Shown here: piece after piece, positions 5,340-9,898 of the stretch
Position numbering within the stretch: position 1 is the first letter of the stretch
Layout: every line of letters begins with the position of its first letter
NCBI GenBank assembly: GCA_902795555.1
Contig: CADBLV010000013.1
Span: 1-12,792, forward strand
DNA length: 12,792 bases
DNA from: an uncultured Eubacteriales bacterium
GTDB taxonomy: Bacteria > Bacillota_A > Clostridia > Christensenellales > Aristaeellaceae
Reading direction: 5' to 3'
The notes under the pieces: model-generated
Told to the model about the DNA's origin: nothing
The model's input: the letters and a program-made list of their open reading frames with translations, nothing else
The model's database searches: none
Made by a program: the position numbers and the translations under genes

Positions 5340-7343
5340 ATGCTTGAATCTCTGGCGATGAAGAACATCGCGCTGATCGAACGGATGGAAGTTTCCTTTC
5401 ATCCCGGCATGAATGTTCTCAGCGGCGAAACAGGCGCGGGAAAAAGTATTGTGGTGGACGCGGTGAATCTGATCCTCGGATCCCGGGCCGACCGGAGCCT
5501 GATCCGGTCCGGCTGTGAACGGGCCAGCGTGGAAGCCGCGTTTGTGCTGCCGCCGTCCCATCCGGCCCTGCCCCTGCTGGCCGCGCAGGGGATTGAGACA
5601 TATTTTGCCCACGAGCGCCAAAGTAGTCAGCCGGCACGAAATGACAGAGGTGAGCCGGCGCCCACAGAGGAGACAGAGTCGGAGCTGATTGTCTATCGGG
5701 AAATCACCGCCGGCGGCAAGAACACCTGTCGGCTGAATGGGGTGCTGGTGTCTCTGGCGTCGTTCAGGTCTGTGGCGGAAACCCTGATGGATATTCACGG
5801 TCAGAACGATCATCAGTTTCTGTCCCATCCGGAGCAGCAGCTGGCTTTTCTGGACAGAATGGGGGATGAGGCGCACCGGGAACTGCTTTCTCAGGTTGGC
5901 GAGGCGTATCAGGCGTTTATCCGGAATCACCGGGAATACGCAAAGCTGGTGCGAATGGGAAAACGGAAGGACGAGCGCCTGGCGGAAATCAAAAAAGAGC
6001 TGCTTTTGATTCGAAAGGCGGATCTCGCCGGGACCTCGGAGGAGAAGCTTCGCCGTGAGTATCAGGCGGAACGAAGGGCCGTCAAAAGTCGGGACATGCT
6101 GTCGGAAGCTTACGCGATGCTGATGTCGGAAGACGGTGTAGGCGAAAGCTGCCTGGACGTTCTGAAGAAAGTTCGCCGGCTGCTGGAGGAGGCGGCGGAA
6201 GCTGAGGCTGAGGCTGAAGCAGAGGCGGAGGCAGAGGAGGCTCTGTCAGAGCTTTCCCGAAGCAAGGCCGCGGAGGCGGAAAACGATCCCGCAGCCCGGC
6301 AGGACGGCGGCGGCGGGAATGCGGGAAATCCGTCCGGGAGTGACGGCGGGACTTCGGGGAATCTGTCCGGGAGCGACGGCGACGGCGAAACCTCTGGGAA
6401 TCCGTCCGGAGGCGACGGCGGGGAAGGAATCCTTGCGGAGCTTTCACGGCGATGCGATGCGGTGTATTATGAATTAGAGGAAATCGGTTATCAGCTGTCG
6501 AATGAAATGTCGGAAATGACCTCGAACGCGGAGCGCCTTCCGGAAATGGAACAGCAGCTGTCCGCCCTGTCCGCGCTGAAGCAGCGCTATGGGGATGAAA
6601 AGCGTGTGCTGGAGGCGGAGGTTTCCCTGCGGAAAGAGTTGAAAACCCTGTCCAATCTGGATGAAACCACGCAGGAAACGGCCGCGGAGCACAAAAAGCT
6701 GTTGGCCGCCTATCGGAAATCGGCATCAGCCCTTACCGCTTCTCGCAGGGCCCTGGCGGAAACCTTCGCGCAGAGAATGCGTTCGGAGCTTGTTCAGCTG
6801 GGCATGCCGCAGATCGCCTTTGAAGTCGCGTTCGGGCTCAATGAAACCGGAAAGCCGCTGATGCCCACGGAAACAGGGGACGACCGGATTGAATTCCTGA
6901 TGAGCGCGAACCCGGGGGAACCGTTATTGCCCATGGCGAAAATCGCCTCCGGCGGCGAGCTCAGTCGGATCATGCTGGCGCTCAAGGTGCTGGAATCCGG
7001 GCGAAGCGGGATGGATGCCATGGTTTTCGATGAAATCGACACCGGGATCTCCGGCCGCATGGCGCAGGTGGTGGCGGAAAAGATGATCCGGATTTCTGAC
7101 GGGCAGCAGGTGATTTGCGTCACACACCTGCCGCAGATTGCCGCCGCGGCGGATCACCAGTATCTGGTTTCGAAATCCGTTTCCGAGGGGCGAACCTATA
7201 CCACCGTGCAGGAACTGGATGAATCGGGGCGCGTGTCGGAAATCGCCCGGATGATCAGCGGCGCGGACGGCATCGGCGAGCGGGCCGAGGAATATGGTCG
7301 GAATATGCTGGAAAGTGCCGGGAGAATGAAAGCAGATCGATAA
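5340..7343 (+). CDS. recN: DNA repair ATPase RecN
   Basis: An SMC-like protein that acts early in double-strand break repair. The ATG at 5340 has GGGAGG (5327-5332) seven bases upstream and gives the usual N-terminus MLESLAMKNIALIERMEV; the in-frame ATG at 5316 has no such support. Motifs are Walker A GETGAGKS (29-36), DIHGQNDHQFL (151-161), the ABC signature ASGGELSR (536-543), Walker B MVFDEIDTG (561-569) and VTHLPQIAA (595-603). The product is 667 aa, against about 550-570 for the family. Two extra stretches account for this: about 94-115 (Gln/Glu/Pro-rich, in the N-terminal head) and about 285-366, an alternating Glu-Ala run followed by a Gly/Asn/Ser/Asp repeat. The second lies in the helical arm region, so it may lengthen or loosen the arm rather than disturb ATP binding. 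No spoIVB or spo0A follows. Confidence 0.95.
   Translation: MLESLAMKNIALIERMEVSFHPGMNVLSGETGAGKSIVVDAVNLILGSRADRSLIRSGCERASVEAAFVLPPSHPALPLLAAQGIETYFAHERQSSQPARNDRGEPAPTEETESELIVYREITAGGKNTCRLNGVLVSLASFRSVAETLMDIHGQNDHQFLSHPEQQLAFLDRMGDEAHRELLSQVGEAYQAFIRNHREYAKLVRMGKRKDERLAEIKKELLLIRKADLAGTSEEKLRREYQAERRAVKSRDMLSEAYAMLMSEDGVGESCLDVLKKVRRLLEEAAEAEAEAEAEAEAEEALSELSRSKAAEAENDPAARQDGGGGNAGNPSGSDGGTSGNLSGSDGDGETSGNPSGGDGGEGILAELSRRCDAVYYELEEIGYQLSNEMSEMTSNAERLPEMEQQLSALSALKQRYGDEKRVLEAEVSLRKELKTLSNLDETTQETAAEHKKLLAAYRKSASALTASRRALAETFAQRMRSELVQLGMPQIAFEVAFGLNETGKPLMPTETGDDRIEFLMSANPGEPLLPMAKIASGGELSRIMLALKVLESGRSGMDAMVFDEIDTGISGRMAQVVAEKMIRISDGQQVICVTHLPQIAAAADHQYLVSKSVSEGRTYTTVQELDESGRVSEIARMISGADGIGERAEEYGRNMLESAGRMKADR
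6198..6239 (+). repeat. Glu-Ala dipeptide repeat in recN
   Basis: A run of 14 codons alternates Glu and Ala (residues 287-300, ending Glu-Glu). The DNA is a degenerate six-base repeat of the form GARGCN with varied third positions, so it is not a recent perfect expansion. It is likely helical and begins the large extra stretch of RecN. Confidence 0.85.
6324..6428 (+). repeat. Gly-Asn-x-Ser-Gly repeats in recN
   Basis: Three consecutive units, 6324-6356, 6357-6395 and 6396-6428, code GNPSGSDGGTS, GNLSGSDGDGETS and GNPSGGDGGEG. Unit lengths of 33, 39 and 33 bases all keep the frame. The product is glycine-rich, acidic and probably disordered, following the Glu-Ala run in the RecN arm region. 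Confidence 0.88.
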
Positions 7344-7371
7344 GCCGTCGGTCTGACGAATGAGGGAGACA

Positions 7372-7414
7372 TATTTTGTTCACGATCCGCGCAAGCGGGA
7401 GTGAGTACAAAATA
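7372..7414 (+). other. Stem-loop with GCAA tetraloop before the STAS-kinase gene
   Basis: TATTTTGT (7372-7379) pairs with ACAAAATA (7407-7414), TCAC (7380-7383) with GTGA (7401-7404), and CCGC (7387-7390) with GCGG (7395-7398), closed by the GNRA-type loop GCAA (7391-7394). Short asymmetric internal loops separate the stems, giving 16 Watson-Crick pairs. No T-run follows, so it is not a classical terminator. Its right arm overlaps the start of the repeated leader copy B. Confidence 0.65.
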
Positions 7415-7463
7415 GTCAACCGAACAGAATGACAGATGTGGACCTGCAGTTTACATGAGGAGG
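7407..7463 (+). promoter_or_regulatory. Repeated leader element, copy B (before the STAS-kinase gene)
   Basis: Second copy of the element found before tlyA, beginning ACAAAATAGTCAACCGA and ending at the GAGGAGG Shine-Dalgarno sequence. ATGTGGA (7436-7442) pairs with TTTACAT (7450-7456) around the loop CCTGCAG. Two pairs that are G-C and A-U in copy A become G-U here, which preserves the stem. Overlap of its first eight bases with the larger upstream hairpin would let the two structures be read as one leader. No convincing -35/-10 promoter pair was found in it. Confidence 0.65.
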
Positions 7464-7472
7464 TAAAAAACC

Positions 7473-8675
7473 GTGAGTTCCTGTATCAGCCATGTACGCG
7501 TTGAAAACGATACCCTGTTGATGGATCTGGAAGGCCGGCTGGATTCCCTGAACGCCGCAGAAACCGAGGAGGTCGGTCTTCAGGCCCTGAAGACCTTCCC
7601 AGGGCTGCCCGTGGTGATGGATGCGGAGAAACTGACCTATATTTCGAGCTCCGGGCTGCGGATCCTTCTGAAAATGAAAAAAGCGGCTTCCGCGGATATG
7701 TCGGTGCTGAATGCTTCTCATGAAGTCTATGCGATCTTTGAGGTGACCGGGATGAGCAGCCTTCTGGATGTCCGGAAAAAGCTCCGCACCGTTTCTGTGG
7801 AAGGATGCGATGTGCTGGGCAAAGGGGCCTTCGGCACGGTTTACCGGCTTGATGGGGATACCGTCGTCAAGGTTTATCGAACCGGGGAGGCCGCGATTCC
7901 GGATATTGAGCGGGAGCGGGAGAATTCCCGCAAAGCGTTCATGGCCGGCGTGCCTACAGCGATCCCGTTCGATGTTGTGCGCGTGACGATGCCGCCTGAA
8001 CCGGATCAGTTCGGAGCGGTATATGAATTAATCAATGCCCGGAGCTGTTCCGAGCTGGTGCGGCAGAATCCCGCTGTCCTTTCCGATCTGATTCCGCGAT
8101 ATGCGGCATTTCTGAAGAATCTGCATTCCCTGACAGTGCCTTCCGGGCAGCTGAAGTCCCTCAGGGATAAGTATTTAAACTATCTGGAAGTGATTGCTGC
8201 CAGCCTTTCGGAAAAAACCGCCGCGCGCCTGAGAGAGCTGCTGACGGCCATGCCTGAGGACAATCGGGTGATTCACGGAGATCTGACCATGAATAATCTC
8301 ATGGTGTCTGACGATGAGCTGATTCTGATCGATATGGATCATCTGTCCACGGGCAATCCGGTTTTCGAATTTGCGAGCCTGTTCGCCGCCTATGTGGCCT
8401 TTAATGAGGATGATCCTGATGACAGCCTCCGCTTTCACGGCCTCAGTCAGGAAACAGCCGCGCGAATCTATCACGAAACCTTTTCCGCCTATCTGGAAGG
8501 CATGGCGGCAGAAAAGGCTGAGGAGAAGGCGCAGATCATGGGCTACCTGCGATTTTTGAAAATTCTGATCATTGAGCAGGAAGAACGAAAGGATGACCTG
8601 AAAGCCCTGCAGATCCGTCATACTGCGGAACATCTAGATCGGCTGGTTTTCGGGGTGGACAGTTTGATACTTTAA
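7473..8675 (+). CDS. STAS domain fused to an APH-like kinase
   Basis: A 400-residue product with two modules. Residues 1-100 form a STAS domain of the anti-sigma-factor-antagonist type: VENDTLLMDLEGRLDSLNA, then VVMDAEKLTYISSSGLRILL, where a Ser in ISSSG matches the site phosphorylated in SpoIIAA/RsbV proteins. Residues about 108-390 form an aminoglycoside/choline-kinase-like fold: glycine loop GKGAFGTVYRL (116-126), probable ATP-binding Lys133 in VVKVY, catalytic HGDLTMNN (268-275) and metal-binding IDMD (286-289). The kinase part resembles the phosphotransferase family first noted in Fibrobacter (TIGR02172), recalled from memory. Its substrate is unknown; true antibiotic resistance seems unlikely. 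No anti-sigma kinase or sigma factor gene is adjacent. The GTG at 7473 has GAGGAGG nine bases upstream. The structured repeated leader suggests control separate from recN. Confidence 0.85.
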   Translation: MSSCISHVRVENDTLLMDLEGRLDSLNAAETEEVGLQALKTFPGLPVVMDAEKLTYISSSGLRILLKMKKAASADMSVLNASHEVYAIFEVTGMSSLLDVRKKLRTVSVEGCDVLGKGAFGTVYRLDGDTVVKVYRTGEAAIPDIERERENSRKAFMAGVPTAIPFDVVRVTMPPEPDQFGAVYELINARSCSELVRQNPAVLSDLIPRYAAFLKNLHSLTVPSGQLKSLRDKYLNYLEVIAASLSEKTAARLRELLTAMPEDNRVIHGDLTMNNLMVSDDELILIDMDHLSTGNPVFEFASLFAAYVAFNEDDPDDSLRFHGLSQETAARIYHETFSAYLEGMAAEKAEEKAQIMGYLRFLKILIIEQEERKDDLKALQIRHTAEHLDRLVFGVDSLIL

Positions 8676-8680
8676 AAACC

Positions 8681-8745
8681 GCAGCGTCCGGTATGGCGTG
8701 AGATGTACGGCATGAGCATGAAACGCTGAAACACCGGCGCTCTGC
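8681..8745 (+). other. Imperfect long hairpin in the merR leader
   Basis: GCAG-CG-CCGGT on the left (8681-8692, one bulged T) pairs with ACCGG-CG-CTGC on the right (8733-8745, two bulged bases), 11 pairs in all. Inside, GGCGT (8695-8699) can pair with ACGCT (8723-8727), and the loop holds CATGAGCATG. The hairpin ends six bases before the GGAGG of merR. It could affect merR translation or mark the end of the preceding transcript, but no T-run follows. Confidence 0.4.
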
Positions 8746-8762
8746 GACACGGAGGAACGATC

Positions 8763-9143
8763 ATGTATTCCATTCAGGAAGTGAGCCGGAAGACAGGCCT
8801 TTCCGCTCATACCCTGCGCTATTATGAAAAGGAAGGCCTGATCTTCGATGTCAGGCGCAGCCAGGGTGGCTTTCGTCAGTATTCAGATGAGGATCTGGAG
8901 CGATTGGGGCTGATCTGCTGCCTGAAGAATACCGGGATGCCCATCAATGAAATCGCCCGCTTTGTCCGATTGGCCCGGGAAGGGGACCGGACGCTGGAAG
9001 AACGGGTTGCATTGCTGCGGGATCATCGGGATCAGATGCTGGAGAGGATGGCGGAAATGCAGCGGTATCTGGATAAGGTGACATGGAAACTGAATTTCTA
9101 TTCTGAAAAGCTTCGGGTTTATCAGGAAACAGGCACAAAATAA
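8763..9143 (+). CDS. MerR-family transcriptional regulator, AdhR/NmlR-like
   Basis: A 126-residue regulator of the short MerR type. The N-terminal winged helix-turn-helix reads MYSIQEVSRKTGLSAHTLRY followed by YEKEGLI, then the wing with GGFRQYSDEDLERL. Next come LICCLKNTGMPINEIARF and a C-terminal helix (about 80-120) that would form the antiparallel dimer coiled coil. There is no large ligand-binding domain. Cys52 falls where aldehyde- and thiol-responsive AdhR/NmlR regulators have their conserved cysteine, here followed by a second, Cys53. That suggests, but does not show, sensing of reactive electrophiles. No dehydrogenase or glyoxalase target is next to it; the convergent neighbour is a phosphoesterase. 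The ATG at 8763 has GGAGG (8751-8755) seven bases upstream. The last codons overlap the T-tract of the opposite-strand terminator. Confidence 0.9.
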   Translation: MYSIQEVSRKTGLSAHTLRYYEKEGLIFDVRRSQGGFRQYSDEDLERLGLICCLKNTGMPINEIARFVRLAREGDRTLEERVALLRDHRDQMLERMAEMQRYLDKVTWKLNFYSEKLRVYQETGTK

Positions 9144-9173
9144 TCAAAAGCCGAAGGGATTCTCCCCTTCGGC
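9138..9173 (-). terminator. Intrinsic terminator for the minus-strand genes
   Basis: GCCGAAGGG (9150-9158) and CCCTTCGGC (9165-9173) form a perfect nine-pair stem with a six-base loop. Read on the minus strand, the stem is followed by TTTTGATTATTTTG, a T-rich tract reaching into the end of merR. On the plus strand no T-run follows. It lies about 60 bases past the phosphoesterase stop, so it probably ends the rmlB-glycosidase-phosphoesterase transcript. Confidence 0.85.
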
Positions 9174-9231
9174 AGGCGCGGGCATGGAAACAAGCACAGA
9201 ACGATAAAAAGGCGCGGGCATGGAAACAGGC
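9174..9231 (+). repeat. 22-bp direct repeat between the convergent genes
   Basis: AGGCGCGGGCATGGAAACA plus RGC occurs at 9174-9195 and again at 9210-9231, with 21 of 22 bases identical and a period of 36 bases. The end of merR (from 9125, beginning GGAAACAGGCACA) resembles the second part of the first unit over about 26 bases, so the region may be a decayed tandem array of three partial units. No coding role is seen. Confidence 0.75.
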
Positions 9232-9234
9232 GCG

Positions 9235-9858
9235 TCACGGACGGACAACGTCCAGCCTGTGAAAAACTTCTCCGGCCAGGGTTTTCCATTGAAAGACACC
9301 GTTTTCAAAAATCATATAGCTGTGGGGAGAATGTGCTTTGGGAATGGCGACAGAGCCCGGATTGAGGCACAGAACGGAGGCCTGTGGTTTTTCCGGAAAG
9401 TCGGGATCCTCTGCGATATGGCCTGAACCGGCGAAAGCGCCGGAGACAATTTCGCGCTTTTCCCAGGAAGGGATATGCGTGTGTCCGTAGAGCAGAATGT
9501 CGCCGGCCGTCAGGGGCGGCAGATGATCCGGATGGTAAAGATGCCCATGGGTAGCGTACATTGCGAAGCCGTCGATCCAGATCATCGCGTAATCAGCCAG
9601 CAGCGGAAAATCAAGCACCATCTGATCCACTTCCGTGTCGCAGTTTCCGCGGACGCACAGAATGCGGTTCTTTTTTTCGTTCAGCAGGGAAATCACTTCT
9701 TTGGGGGCATAGGCTTCCGGGAGATCATTGCGGGGCCCATGATACAGAATGTCGCCGAGCAGCAGCATCCGTTCCGCCTTTTCCCGGTCCCATGCCCGAA
9801 GCAGGTCCCGACAGAATTCGGCCGATCCGTGAAGATCCGAGGCAATCAGGAGTTTCAT
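9235..9858 (-). CDS. YfcE-type metallophosphoesterase
   Basis: A 207-residue calcineurin-like phosphoesterase of the YfcE/MJ0936 family. All metal-binding motifs are present: SDLHG (7-11), LLLGDILYHG (32-41), VRGNCDTE (69-76), THGH (103-106), YGHTH (124-128) and LNPGSV (165-170). The fold binds two divalent metals and hydrolyses phosphodiesters; E. coli YfcE acts on model substrates and its natural substrate is unsettled, so none is claimed here. The LNPGSVAIPK ending is typical of YfcE. The product is longer than the usual 160-185 aa because of an extra stretch at about 134-162 between YGHTHIP and LNPGSV, parallel to inserts in the plus-strand enzymes. It starts 40 bases after the glycosidase stop with a purine-rich GGAAAGGACAGG upstream, so it is probably the last gene of that transcript. 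Confidence 0.9.
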   Translation of the reverse strand: MKLLIASDLHGSAEFCRDLLRAWDREKAERMLLLGDILYHGPRNDLPEAYAPKEVISLLNEKKNRILCVRGNCDTEVDQMVLDFPLLADYAMIWIDGFAMYATHGHLYHPDHLPPLTAGDILLYGHTHIPSWEKREIVSGAFAGSGHIAEDPDFPEKPQASVLCLNPGSVAIPKAHSPHSYMIFENGVFQWKTLAGEVFHRLDVVRP

Positions 9859-9898
9859 CTTCCGACCTGTCCTTTCCGGGTGTGATGCTGTCTTGACC

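Noticed and set aside
5073..5930. Long minus-strand open frame opposite argR and recN
   Set aside because: No motif or ribosome-binding site, and it is antisense to the conserved ArgR C-terminus and the RecN Walker A region.
6198..6428. CRISPR-like array in recN
   Set aside because: The repeats are short, in frame and protein-coding, without unique spacers of regular length.
7376..7413. TTGTTC ... TACAAA as a promoter for the STAS-kinase gene
   Set aside because: The spacing is about 24 bases, far from 17, and both boxes are in the hairpin arms.
8664..8697. TTGATA ... TATGGC as a merR promoter
   Set aside because: The spacer would be about 22 bases and the -10 match is weak, even allowing for long MerR-type spacers.
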